NCBI GenBank assembly: GCA_958296165.1
Contig: OY282447.1
Coordinates: 2,480,001 to 2,544,000, forward strand
Direction: 5' to 3'
Origin: an uncultured Pseudomonadales bacterium
GTDB taxonomy: Bacteria; Pseudomonadota; Gammaproteobacteria; Pseudomonadales; Azotimanducaceae
DNA length: 64,000 nucleotides
Below are positions 53,158 through 61,539 of this stretch, piece by piece. Numbering within the stretch: position 1 is the stretch's first letter; every line of letters begins with the position of its first letter. The position numbers were made by a program, and so were the translations under genes. The notes under the pieces are model-generated. The model had not been told where the DNA came from. It saw nothing but the letters and a program-made list of their open reading frames with translations, and made no database searches.

Positions 53158-53520
53158 TTGAAGTCAACGCTCGATCGGCGGCTCCCGTGGACAGCGCGGG
53201 CATTGAGGTGCCGGGCCGGCTGTTCAAGTACGCGGCGACGGGCGAGCGCGGCCACTGGCTGCACGCGGGCTGTGGGTCGTCGGGAGGCTGCGGCCTGGGG
53301 CGACGTGACGTGCGGCTGGAGGGGCCAGTTCAAGCGCGACGTGGCACCGCTGCTGCCGAAGGGCGAGTCGGCGACCTGGGTGCGCTACCGGCCGGCGAAG
53401 TGGAAAACGCCTTCGGCGCAATTCCCGCCTGCTTCACACGCTCGACAAGGCGTTTCTCGATCCCGAACCGCACGCGCCGCCTGCCCGACAGCCTGAACAA
53501 CCCTCTTCAGAGCGTTAACA
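53158..53520 (+). pseudogene. Frameshifted remnant of an unrecognised gene
   Basis: A continuous protein-like sequence can be followed only by changing frame: GIEVPGRLFKYAATGERGHWLHA, then AAWGDVTCGWRGQFKRDVAPLLPKG, ATWVRYRPAKWKTPSAQFPPA and finally FLDPEPHAPPARQPEQPSSE before a stop near 53520. Two or three frameshifts are needed, so the gene is dead. Tryptophan- and glycine-rich character suggests a single original domain; no family recognised. Confidence 0.4.
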
Positions 53521-53598
53521 GGGAATCTAGGTTCTTCGCGTTGACGCACGCACCCGACGGTATAGTGTGGCGACGACACGCCAGTCCGAGGTTTCATC

Positions 53599-54477
53599 AT
53601 GCTGGGAACCGACCGCGCTCACACGCCACGCCTTCGCCCGTTTTTCTTGTTGGCTCTTGCCGCCATCTGCACGTCGATCGTGCAAGCGTCGGACGACCAA
53701 GATGCGGCAGAGGAGCAAACTTGGAGCAGCGCTGCGGCGAGCGGAGCGGAGGAAGCGCTGCAGCGAGGGGAGCAGAAGCGGAAAGCATACGACGACGAAG
53801 CCTGGCGCTGGTACGAAGAGAACGCCGCAGACCCAAGCACGGTACAGAAACTCAGGGAGACCGTGGCGGACTACGCCGCCTACCAGATCATGTGGGCCAA
53901 GGCCGCGATGGAGGTGGACGAACTTGCACACGCAGTGTCGGGCGTCACGGCGGATTTCTTAGTGTCCTCAGTCGCCCACGAGCTGATTCGGTCGAAACAT
54001 GCCGACGTTTTGGCCGTCGGCTCGCTGCCAGTCGCGGCACTATCAGAATACCCAGTGTGCCTGCGCACTCCGCAGCCGGAGCTCGATGCCGTGCTATGGA
54101 CCGAGTACGACGACTTGCTCGGCGAGCATGCAGCGTTCCGAGACATGACCCCGAAACAGTCCGCAATCGATGTGTTGCGGGCGGTCTTCGCAGTGGAGAT
54201 GGACGAAGAAATGATGGAGCAGACCCACTTCTCAGCCTATGAGCTCATGGCGATGGTTGAATACCAAGTGATGCGCAAGATGACTGTGGACACGAGGATC
54301 CTTACCATCACTCAAGCCTGCGCTGGCGACCAGGAGGTCAAAGCAGGCCGCGATGTGAGAGGTTTCAGCCCAACGGCCTGCACGGACAACTACGAGTTGT
54401 GCAGCCAGAGCGCCCACGGCTCGCTTGGAATCTGCAAGGACGTACTACAACGGTGCCAGGGTTCGGCAGAACTTTAA
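53599..54477 (+). CDS. Secreted protein of unknown function
   Basis: 292 residues with a signal peptide (LRPFFLLALAAICTSIVQAS, residues ~11-30). The mature part is mostly helical and acidic (EEALQRGEQKRKAYDDEAWRW). The last ~70 residues contain six cysteines (QACAGD, TACTDNYELCSQS, GICKDVLQRCQG) that could form disulfides. No family recognised. The upstream gap holds only gene debris, so it is monocistronic. Start ATG 53599. Confidence 0.55.
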   Translation: MLGTDRAHTPRLRPFFLLALAAICTSIVQASDDQDAAEEQTWSSAAASGAEEALQRGEQKRKAYDDEAWRWYEENAADPSTVQKLRETVADYAAYQIMWAKAAMEVDELAHAVSGVTADFLVSSVAHELIRSKHADVLAVGSLPVAALSEYPVCLRTPQPELDAVLWTEYDDLLGEHAAFRDMTPKQSAIDVLRAVFAVEMDEEMMEQTHFSAYELMAMVEYQVMRKMTVDTRILTITQACAGDQEVKAGRDVRGFSPTACTDNYELCSQSAHGSLGICKDVLQRCQGSAEL

Positions 54478-54560
54478 CTACTGCACCTGTATGGACGGCA
54501 GCGCGACTGGCGCGGGCTTAGGAGAGGTAGGCACTAGGAGACAAGGGCTTAGGAGAGAAC

Positions 54561-55469
54561 ATGGCGCGATGGGACAAAGGCGGCAACGCAAACATTCCGG
54601 ATTGGTTTTGGCAGGCCGTGGAAACCGAAGCGGCGGAACATCGGGTGGAGGTGGAAGAATGCGACGTCGTCTACCGGCTGTGGGAGGGCGCTGCCGCCGC
54701 TACGCCCATGCTGCTGATTCACGGCATGAACGCGCACAGCCGCTGGTGGGATTTCATCGCGCCGCAGCTTGCCGACGAGTACCGCGTTGCCGCCATGGAC
54801 CTAACCGGCATGGGTGATTCGGACTACCGCTATTCCTACGACGCCGAGACCTACGCTGCGGAGATCGCCGCCGTTTGCGACGCCGCCGGCTTTGGCGAGG
54901 ACGTCGTAGTGGTCGGCCACAGCTTCGGCGGCATGATGGCTGCCAAGGCCGCCAACCTGCTGCCAAGCCGGTTCGGCAGTTTGGTGCTGGTGGATTCCGG
55001 CATTCGCCGGCCGGACGAGCCGGTGCCGGATCGGCCGCTCATGGGCGGCGGACGCGCCAAGACCTATCCAGACAGGCAAACCGCCGAGGCGCGGTTTCGG
55101 CTGTTTCCGCCGCAGCCGTGCGACAACGACTACATCATCGCCTACATCGCCAAGCAATCGCTGCTGCGCGTGGACGGCGGCTGGGCGTGGAAGTTCGACG
55201 AAGAGCTGCCGCTTACGCTCAAGGGCGGCGAGCGCCACCCGGAGGACTACTCGGGCTTGTCGCTGCCGGTGGGCATCGTGTACGGCGCTCTCAGCGAATC
55301 GTTCACCAAGCGCAGCTTGGAGTACATGCTGGAGCTGATCCCAGGCGAGGTGCCGGTGGCGGAGGTGGCAGACGCTCGCCACCACGTATTCCTAGATCAG
55401 CCGCTTCAGTTCGTGGCAGCGCTGCGCGAGGTGGCCGGCCAGTTGCGCCGCGCCCAAGGGGCTGCTTAG
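54561..55469 (+). CDS. Alpha/beta hydrolase
   Basis: 302 residues with the alpha/beta-hydrolase layout: oxyanion segment LIHGMNAHSRWWDFIAPQL, nucleophile elbow GHSFGGMMA (Ser near residue 118), a cap region, acid in GIVYGALSE and terminal His in ADARHHVFLDQP. It resembles epoxide-hydrolase or haloalkane-dehalogenase-like esterases. No signal peptide. The substrate is unknown. Start ATG 54561. It converges with serA, 9 bp between the stops. Confidence 0.88.
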   Translation: MARWDKGGNANIPDWFWQAVETEAAEHRVEVEECDVVYRLWEGAAAATPMLLIHGMNAHSRWWDFIAPQLADEYRVAAMDLTGMGDSDYRYSYDAETYAAEIAAVCDAAGFGEDVVVVGHSFGGMMAAKAANLLPSRFGSLVLVDSGIRRPDEPVPDRPLMGGGRAKTYPDRQTAEARFRLFPPQPCDNDYIIAYIAKQSLLRVDGGWAWKFDEELPLTLKGGERHPEDYSGLSLPVGIVYGALSESFTKRSLEYMLELIPGEVPVAEVADARHHVFLDQPLQFVAALREVAGQLRRAQGAA

Positions 55470-55478
55470 CAGCGCCGG

Positions 55479-56663
55479 TCAAGGCTCGATCGGGTCGAAG
55501 ACGCGCACGCTCAGCACTTCGTCTATCGCCTGCATCTGAGCGATCACCGCCGCACTCGGCGGCGTGTCCAAGTCGATCAGGTTGTAGGCCACATCGCCCA
55601 AGCTCTTGTTGATCATATCGATCACGTTGATGTTGGCGTCCGCCAGCACAGACATGAGCTGCCGCAACATGCCGGCAACGTTGACGTTCGTGACGCCGAT
55701 GCGGTGGCCGTCGGCCGGCTCTAGCGCTACGGCGGGAAAGTTCACGGAATTGGCGACGTTGCCGTAGCGCAGAAAGGCGGCGATCTGCTCCACGGCCATC
55801 GCCGCGCAATTCTCCTCCGCTTCGGCGGTGCTCGCGCCCAGATGGGGCGTGGCGTGGAACCCGGCCACCCCGGCCAACGCCGTGCTAGGGAAGTCGGCGA
55901 AATAGGCCCGCAACCGATCGCTTTCCAAGGCGGCCCGGACGGCCCTTTCTTCTACGATCTCTTGGCGGGCGAAGTTCAGCAGTACCGCTCCCGGCCTGAA
56001 ACCGCTTAGCGCCTTGGCGTCGATCAAGCCAACGTTCTCCGCGAGAGCCGGAATGTGCAGGGTCACGTAATCCGAGCGGGCGAACAGCGCCGCCATGTTT
56101 TCCATGCGCCGCACGTCGCTCGGCAGACGCCAGGCCGCGTCCACAGATAGCTTCGGATCGTAGCCGAGCACTTCCATGCCAAGATTCAACGCTGCGCTGG
56201 CAACCTGCGAGCCGATGGCGCCAAGGCCGACGATGCCGAGCGTTTGGCCGGCCACCTCGTGGCCCTTGAAGCGCCGCTTCTCCCGTTCCACCAGCCGATG
56301 CAGTTCGGCATCGTCCGCCACATCGGCCAGCGAGCGCACATAGTCGAAGCCGCCAAGCACATCGCGCGAGGTAAGCAAGAGCGCCGCCAGCACGAGCTCT
56401 TTGACGGAGTTGGCGTTGGCGCCGGGCGTGTTGAACACCACGATGCCGCGTTTCGTGCAGGCGTCCACCGGCACGTTGTTGACTCCGACGCCAGCGCGTG
56501 CGACGGCCACCACATCGGCGGCCAGATCTGCCACGGCGAGTCGGTGGCTGCGCAGCAGAATGGCGTGCGGATCGGCCAAATCCGGCCCCACCTCGAAGCC
56601 GTGATCGGGAAATCGCGCCAAGCCCTTGGCGGCGATTTGATTGAAAGTTCTAACTCTGTACAT
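55479..56663 (-). CDS. serA: D-3-phosphoglycerate dehydrogenase (short form)
   Basis: 394 residues of the D-isomer-specific 2-hydroxyacid dehydrogenase family, first step of serine synthesis. NAD-binding VGLGAIGSQVASAALNLGMEVLGYD near residues 145-170, substrate-binding loop residues in GVGVNNVPVDACTKRGIVVFNTPGANANSVKELVL, catalytic Arg/Glu/His in LNFARQEIVEE and ATPHLGASTAEAEENC. A C-terminal ACT domain (IGVTNVNVAGMLRQLMSVLADANINVID) provides serine feedback. The sequence fits the short SerA with one ACT domain. Last gene of the five-gene operon (16 bp after murG). Confidence 0.93.
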   Translation of the reverse strand: MYRVRTFNQIAAKGLARFPDHGFEVGPDLADPHAILLRSHRLAVADLAADVVAVARAGVGVNNVPVDACTKRGIVVFNTPGANANSVKELVLAALLLTSRDVLGGFDYVRSLADVADDAELHRLVEREKRRFKGHEVAGQTLGIVGLGAIGSQVASAALNLGMEVLGYDPKLSVDAAWRLPSDVRRMENMAALFARSDYVTLHIPALAENVGLIDAKALSGFRPGAVLLNFARQEIVEERAVRAALESDRLRAYFADFPSTALAGVAGFHATPHLGASTAEAEENCAAMAVEQIAAFLRYGNVANSVNFPAVALEPADGHRIGVTNVNVAGMLRQLMSVLADANINVIDMINKSLGDVAYNLIDLDTPPSAAVIAQMQAIDEVLSVRVFDPIEP

Positions 56664-56679
56664 CGCTTAGCGGCGATCC

Positions 56680-57792
56680 TTAAGGCGTGGCAGTGGCAGT
56701 GCCGCCCCGCATCGCCACGGCGCGTTCCAGCTCGGCAATGATGAGGCCCGTGCTGTCGCGCGTGGCGAACGTCTTAAGCCGTTCGCGGATGGCGGGCGAA
56801 AGGTCGGCGAGCTTAGCGACGCTGGCAACCAATGTCGTTGAATTGAGTTCATGTTCCTCGATTACCAAACTCCACTCTTGCGCGGCGGCGAAAGCGGCGT
56901 TCTCCAGCTGATCGCCACGGCTTGCCGACTTCGGCAATGGCACCAGCAGGTGCGGTTTGCCAAGCGCCAGCCACTCGTAGAGAGCGTTGGCGCCGGCGCG
57001 CGAGATCACCAGATCGGCTGCGGCGATGATGTCTCCCCAACCGTCGCCGACGTATTCGCGCTGGATGTAGTCGGCTTTGCCCGCAAATGCGGCATCGACC
57101 TTGCCCGGCCCGCGCACGTGTACCACCACGCAACCCTGCAACAGGTCGTCCAGCGCCGCGGCCACCGCTTCGTTGAGGGCAGCCGCACCCAGACTGCCGC
57201 CGACCACCAGCAACACTCTTCGGCCACGGCGCATTCCCTCGTCGATGCCGAGCAGAGCTCGGCCGCGTTCGGCATCGCCCTCGAGCAAGTCTTGGCGCAA
57301 CGGCGTGCCGGTCACCACCACGCGCTTGCGCCCGGCCTTGGCGGCCGTAGGCTCGAAGTTCACGCACAGCGAAGCGATGAAGGGCGTCGCAAGGCGATTC
57401 GCCAAACCGGGCGTGAGGTCCGATTCGTGCGCCACCACCGGGATGCGGTTGAGCCAAGCGCCGACCACCGCCGGAAAGGAGGCGAATCCACCCTTGGAGA
57501 ACACCACCTGCGGGCGCAGACGCCGCAGCAGCCACCACGCTTGCAGGATGCCGACGGGAATGCGAAAGCAATCCGCCAGATTCTCAAGCGACAGATAGCG
57601 CCGCAGCTTGCCGGTGCTGACGGCGTGATAGCGCAGCGGCAGGTGGGCGACGAGGGCCTGTTCAGGGCCGGCCTTGCCGCCGACGAAGTGCAACTCCGCG
57701 CCCCGCGCCATGAGTTTCTGCATGACCGGAATGGCTGGCACCACATGACCGGCCGTGCCGCCTCCAGTCGCCACCACGCGGCTTAGAGGCAC
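56680..57792 (-). CDS. murG: MurG-type glycosyltransferase
   Basis: 370 residues of glycosyltransferase family 28, GT-B fold. GGGTAGHVVPAIPVMQKL (first Gly-rich loop), VVFSKGGFASFPAVVGAW, VVAHESDLTPGLANRLA, VTGTPLRQDLLEGD, VGGSLGAAALNEAV, ISRAGANALYEWLALGKPHLLVPLP (UDP-GlcNAc site). These match MurG, which adds GlcNAc to lipid I at the inner membrane. It sits outside the division/wall cluster, between hda and serA, so it may be the only MurG or a paralogue. Start GTG 57792 overlaps the hda stop by 10 bp; GTG 57777 is possible. Confidence 0.8.
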   Translation of the reverse strand: MPLSRVVATGGGTAGHVVPAIPVMQKLMARGAELHFVGGKAGPEQALVAHLPLRYHAVSTGKLRRYLSLENLADCFRIPVGILQAWWLLRRLRPQVVFSKGGFASFPAVVGAWLNRIPVVAHESDLTPGLANRLATPFIASLCVNFEPTAAKAGRKRVVVTGTPLRQDLLEGDAERGRALLGIDEGMRRGRRVLLVVGGSLGAAALNEAVAAALDDLLQGCVVVHVRGPGKVDAAFAGKADYIQREYVGDGWGDIIAAADLVISRAGANALYEWLALGKPHLLVPLPKSASRGDQLENAAFAAAQEWSLVIEEHELNSTTLVASVAKLADLSPAIRERLKTFATRDSTGLIIAELERAVAMRGGTATATP

Positions 57793-58472
57793 AGCACTTC
57801 CTTGGCGAACGGGATCGTGATGCGGCGCTGCGTCGCCAGCGACGAACAATCCAGCCGATCCAGCGTGTTCAGCAATTCGCCCTGGCCGCGGCCGACGTGG
57901 CTGAGCAGAAAGCGCACCACTTCGTCGCCGAGCACGAGGCCGCGCTCGTGGGCGGCAGCGCACAGCAGCCGCGCCTTGTCGCAGTCCGCCAAGGGCGCGA
58001 CGTGGTAGCAGGCCGCAGCGCGCATGCGCGAGCCTAGATCGGCCAACGCAAACTCCAACTCCAAAGGCGAACGATCGGCGCTCAACGCCAGCAGAGCGCC
58101 GCCTGCGCGCATGTTGTTGTAGAAATCGAATAGGGCGATTTCGCTTCGGCGCTCGCCCAGCCAACGCGGCACGTCGTCGATGGCCACCACATCGATGCGG
58201 GCGCGGCCGTCGAGCGCCGTCGGCGCGAGATCTCCGGCAGGAATGTAGGCGGAGTTGGCGTGGCGCTGGCAAAGCGCCAACAGCAAGTGGGTCTTGCCAA
58301 CGCCGGGCGTACCGAACAGCCAGATGGCCTCGGCGCCTTGCCGCGGCGCTTTGAGGCGTTCCACCAACTCGCCGTTCTCGCCAGCCACGAAACGCTCGAA
58401 CGTGCTGCGCTTGCGCAGTTCGAAGGGCAACGCCAGCTGCTGCGTGGCGCGGCCTCCTTTGTTCGCCTGCAT
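57783..58472 (-). CDS. hda: DnaA-inactivating protein Hda
   Basis: 229 residues of the AAA+ Hda family. An N-terminal clamp-binding motif QLALPF (residues 12-17) ties it to the DNA polymerase beta clamp. Walker A FGTPGVGKTH (near residues 53-61), Walker B VVAIDDVPRW and sensor regions (LGSRMRAAACYHVAPL) follow. It promotes ATP hydrolysis by DnaA after replication starts. Start ATG 58472, placed by the clamp motif; the frame upstream of it lacks Hda character. It lies 20 bp after pgsA on the same strand. Confidence 0.93.
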   Translation of the reverse strand: MQANKGGRATQQLALPFELRKRSTFERFVAGENGELVERLKAPRQGAEAIWLFGTPGVGKTHLLLALCQRHANSAYIPAGDLAPTALDGRARIDVVAIDDVPRWLGERRSEIALFDFYNNMRAGGALLALSADRSPLELEFALADLGSRMRAAACYHVAPLADCDKARLLCAAAHERGLVLGDEVVRFLLSHVGRGQGELLNTLDRLDCSSLATQRRITIPFAKEVLCL

Positions 58473-58492
58473 CGTCTCGCTCAACGGGGCCG

Positions 58493-59119
58493 CTATGGCG
58501 CTTCGGCGGCTTTGCGGCGGCGGCTCTCGCGCCTTGCTCGGCGGCTCCACACCAAAACGTACTGACCGCCGGATAGAACGCTAGACACGGCTACCAGCAC
58601 GAAACCGGTCGGATCCACCCAGCCAGCCCACCCAGCGAGCGGCTCGCTGCCCGTCAAGTGCAGCAGCGTCAACAGCAACAGGGCGATCTGCACGCCCGTG
58701 TTGATCTTGCTCAGCAGCATCGGCGCGATCTCCAGATCGCCGAACAGCACGCGGTACGTCACCGCGCCGGAGACGATGACGACATCTCGCCCGACGACGA
58801 CGGCCAACAGCCAAATGGGGATGTGGCCTTGCAGCGTGAGCACCGCGAACACGACCATTATGAGCAGCTTGTCTGCAACCGGATCGGCCACGGCGCCAAA
58901 CTCCGTGCGCCAGTCGAAGCGGCGCGCCAGGGCACCGTCCACCGCGTCCGAAATGCCGGCGATGGCGATGAGCGCGAGCGCTTCGATCACGGCGTCCTGC
59001 CACAACAGCCAGCCAGCCGGAATCACCAACAGAAAGCGGAAAACCGTGATCGCATTGGGCAGCTGGCGCATCAGCGCAGCCCGGCCGGCAGTTCTCTGCT
59101 TGGGAGCGACTTCAGTCAT
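58493..59119 (-). CDS. CDP-alcohol phosphatidyltransferase (PgsA-like)
   Basis: 208 residues with five to six membrane segments and the CDP-alcohol motif DGX2ARX8GX3DX3D in DAVDGALARRFDWRTEFGAVADPVADK (near residues 58-84), all acidic positions intact. PgsA-like enzymes make phosphatidylglycerol phosphate, but the exact alcohol acceptor is not provable here. It sits between DUF2066 and hda, a conserved gammaproteobacterial order. Its start (ATG 59119, AGGA 6 bases upstream) overlaps the DUF2066 stop by 8 bp. Confidence 0.9.
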   Translation of the reverse strand: MTEVAPKQRTAGRAALMRQLPNAITVFRFLLVIPAGWLLWQDAVIEALALIAIAGISDAVDGALARRFDWRTEFGAVADPVADKLLIMVVFAVLTLQGHIPIWLLAVVVGRDVVIVSGAVTYRVLFGDLEIAPMLLSKINTGVQIALLLLTLLHLTGSEPLAGWAGWVDPTGFVLVAVSSVLSGGQYVLVWSRRARRESRRRKAAEAP

Positions 59120-60275
59120 CGGATCCTCGCCAGGAGAGTTCCAACGCGCCCGAGACCGGCTTGGAGCCCGGCAATTCGCCAAGCTCGCCGCCCATGACGA
59201 GGAGTTCGCGCAGCTGCGCGGGGCCGGAGCGCGAATGCACGCCGAGAGTCAACGCGTCCGGCTGCACGACGCGCACTTCAAGGCGTTCGACGTACTCGCG
59301 CGAGTGCAGGTAGCGCAGCAGCGAAGCGTAGCTGGCGACGCTGTCTATGCCGCGCACGACCAATGCCACGGCGTCCAGATCGCCGCGCACCGCAAAACGG
59401 CTGGCGAGCGCGTCCGCAACGCCGTCGAGTGCCGCTCGGGCCGCCTCGGCAGCGCTTTCGGAGCGGCGCTCGAAAGCCACGTCGATCACATGCTTGCTAC
59501 GCGGCGCGTAGGCGTCCATGGGATCGTAGAGGCCGCGCGGCTGGCCGGCACGGGAACGCAAGTGCCAATCGCTCGACCAGCTGCCGTCGTCGTCTTGACG
59601 CACGCGCCCGACCGCCAGCAGATCGGCGCCATAGCGCGCGGATGCGCGCTCGATCTCTTCCCAGAACAAGCCCCAAACGTCGCTGGCGGCGATGGCGAGG
59701 TCGGCCATGTCCATGAGCGGCAAGGACAATTCCAGGCCGCGTTCCCGGCTGCGGCTGGCCAGCGCGTCGGCAAAGGCGTCTGCGTTCGCCGAGATGAGTT
59801 CGCGCTGGCCGCGGTGGCCGTCGCGCTGCACGGCAACCCAGGCGAGCACGGTAGGACGATTCGCCGCCCACACCGGCAGGCCGGTGCGGCGCAGCAGGCT
59901 TAGCACAGCGCCGGGCTCGAACTGGATCGCAAGGAACGTCTGCTCGGCCGTTTCGTCCGCTGTTTCGTCCGCCGCTTCGTCCGCCGCCTCGCCGTCCTGC
60001 GACGATTCGCGGACGACGAAGTTGTAGCGTGAATAGAAGCTGTCCGGCCGCCTGAGCGCCGCCGTCAAGTCGGGATGCGCTGGCAGCTCGGCCATGCCCG
60101 TCACGCGCCGGAGCACTTCCGCCAACCCTGCGCGTGCGGCCCGCTGCCGCTCGGCGACGCTTTGCGAAGCCACCTGCACCTCTACGTCGTAGAGCCAACG
60201 CACAACATCGGCTCCGGCGGCGAACGCCGCGCCGGCAGCCGAGCAAATGATCAACAAGCGTACGAGGCCGGTCAC
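59112..60275 (-). CDS. DUF2066-family secreted protein
   Basis: 387 residues from GTG 60275, which gives a short signal peptide (LVRLLIICSAAGAAFAAG) and the family length; GTG 60344 would add 23 residues and crowd the purM promoter. Family features: WLYDVEVQVASQSVAERQ near the N-terminus, AVLAWVAVQRDG-like (TVLAWVAVQ), and DLLAVGRVRQDDDG. A low-complexity acidic insert, EAADEAADETADETAE, comes from a 12-bp tandem repeat. The role of DUF2066 is unknown. First gene of the operon DUF2066-pgsA-hda-murG-serA, divergent from purM. Confidence 0.85.
   Translation of the reverse strand: MTGLVRLLIICSAAGAAFAAGADVVRWLYDVEVQVASQSVAERQRAARAGLAEVLRRVTGMAELPAHPDLTAALRRPDSFYSRYNFVVRESSQDGEAADEAADETADETAEQTFLAIQFEPGAVLSLLRRTGLPVWAANRPTVLAWVAVQRDGHRGQRELISANADAFADALASRSRERGLELSLPLMDMADLAIAASDVWGLFWEEIERASARYGADLLAVGRVRQDDDGSWSSDWHLRSRAGQPRGLYDPMDAYAPRSKHVIDVAFERRSESAAEAARAALDGVADALASRFAVRGDLDAVALVVRGIDSVASYASLLRYLHSREYVERLEVRVVQPDALTLGVHSRSGPAQLRELLVMGGELGELPGSKPVSGALELSWRGSDD
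59950..59991. repeat. 12-bp tandem repeat inside the DUF2066 gene
   Basis: About 3.5 copies of a 12-bp unit (GTTTCGTCCGCT, GTTTCGTCCGCC, GCTTCGTCCGCC, partial GCCTCG). In the coding frame it encodes acidic ADET/ADEA units. Length may vary between strains by slippage without breaking the frame. Confidence 0.85.
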
Positions 60276-60374
60276 GGGCAGCGAGGCAGCGAAAGTGGAG
60301 TGGCGGTGCGGCAAGTTTAATGAAATCGGCAAACGGTCATACACTCATATGGCTCTGGATGACGGACCTCAAGC

Positions 60375-61409
60375 ATGCGTGGCCTCACCTACCGCGACGC
60401 CGGCGTGAACATCGAAGCCGGCAACGAACTCGTGCGCCGGATCGCCCCGCTTGCGGCGCGCACGCGACGCCCCGAGCTGCTTGCCGGCTTGGGCGGATTC
60501 GCCGCGCTCGCCACGCTGCCAACACGCTACCGGAATCCCGTGCTGGTTGCCGGCACAGACGGCGTGGGCACCAAGCTGCGGCTGGCCATCGACCACGGCC
60601 GGCACGATCAGGTAGGCGAGGATCTTGTGGCCATGTGCGCCAACGACGTGTTGGCGGCCGGTGCCGAGCCGCTGCTGTTCCTGGACTACTACGCGAGCGG
60701 CAGCTTGGATCTCGACGTCGCCGAGCGTGTGATCGCCGGCATCGCGCGCGGCTGCGAACTGGCCGGCTGCGCCCTGGCTGGAGGCGAGACCGCCGAGATG
60801 CCCGGCTTCCACCGCGAGGGCGACTACGAGCTGGCGGGCTTCTGCGTCGGCGTTGCCGAGCGCGATGGCTTGGTCACCGGCGCCGACATCGCGGTCGGCG
60901 ACACGCTGCTCGGCTTGGCATCGAGCGGTGCGCACGCGAACGGCTTTTCGTTGATCCGTCGCATCCTGGCCGACCAAGCCTCGCCCGTAGACGGCAACCT
61001 GCTGGATCGCCTGCTCGCCCCCACGCGCATCTACGTGCAGGCAGTCCTGCCCCTGCTCGACGACATCAAGGGCATGAGCCACATCACCGGCGGCGGCTTC
61101 GTGGAAAATCTGCCGCGCATGTTCGGCCCTGGCCTGGCGGCGCTGGTGGATCTGGATGCCTGGCAGCGACCGGCGCTGTTCGGCTTCCTGCAGCAGGCCG
61201 GCAACATCGGCGAGATGGAAATGCTGCGCACGTTCAACATGGGCGTCGGCTTCGTGCTGTGCGTGCCGGCGCAGCGGGCGCAGGCAGTGGTGGACCGCCT
61301 AAAGGCGGCCGGCGAGCAGGTTTGCGTCGTTGGCAGGGTGGTCGATCCCAACCAGCCCGTCGGCAGTGGCCAGCTGTTGGCGTCCGCGCAGGGTGCAACG
61401 CTCGGCTGA
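60375..61409 (+). CDS. purM: Phosphoribosylformylglycinamidine cyclo-ligase
   Basis: 344 residues, the full PurM length. It makes AIR from FGAM with ATP in purine synthesis. Family marks: LTYRDAGVNIEAGNELV, VAGTDGVGTKLRLAI (ATP/Mg2+), DLVAMCANDVLAAGAEPLLFLDYYA, GGETAEMPGFH, GLASSGAHANGFSLIR and SHITGGGFVENLPRM. purN, which often follows purM, is absent here; the next gene is metabolically unrelated. Start ATG 60375. Confidence 0.96.
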   Translation: MRGLTYRDAGVNIEAGNELVRRIAPLAARTRRPELLAGLGGFAALATLPTRYRNPVLVAGTDGVGTKLRLAIDHGRHDQVGEDLVAMCANDVLAAGAEPLLFLDYYASGSLDLDVAERVIAGIARGCELAGCALAGGETAEMPGFHREGDYELAGFCVGVAERDGLVTGADIAVGDTLLGLASSGAHANGFSLIRRILADQASPVDGNLLDRLLAPTRIYVQAVLPLLDDIKGMSHITGGGFVENLPRMFGPGLAALVDLDAWQRPALFGFLQQAGNIGEMEMLRTFNMGVGFVLCVPAQRAQAVVDRLKAAGEQVCVVGRVVDPNQPVGSGQLLASAQGATLG

Positions 61410-61539
61410 ACCCGCGCGAGCGCGGTTGAGGGACAGTTCAGCACGCGACGTCCGCCGAAGCGATGCGGCAGCGGTTCGCGTATGCTTCGCCGCTTCGTTC
61501 TGTCTTCCTTCTACCACGCTAATACGGAGTTCTTCACCG

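Noticed and set aside
61410-61539. SAM-type riboswitch upstream of the O-acetylhomoserine sulfhydrylase gene
   Set aside because: Only a short GC hairpin is visible; conserved SAM-binding elements were not recognised.
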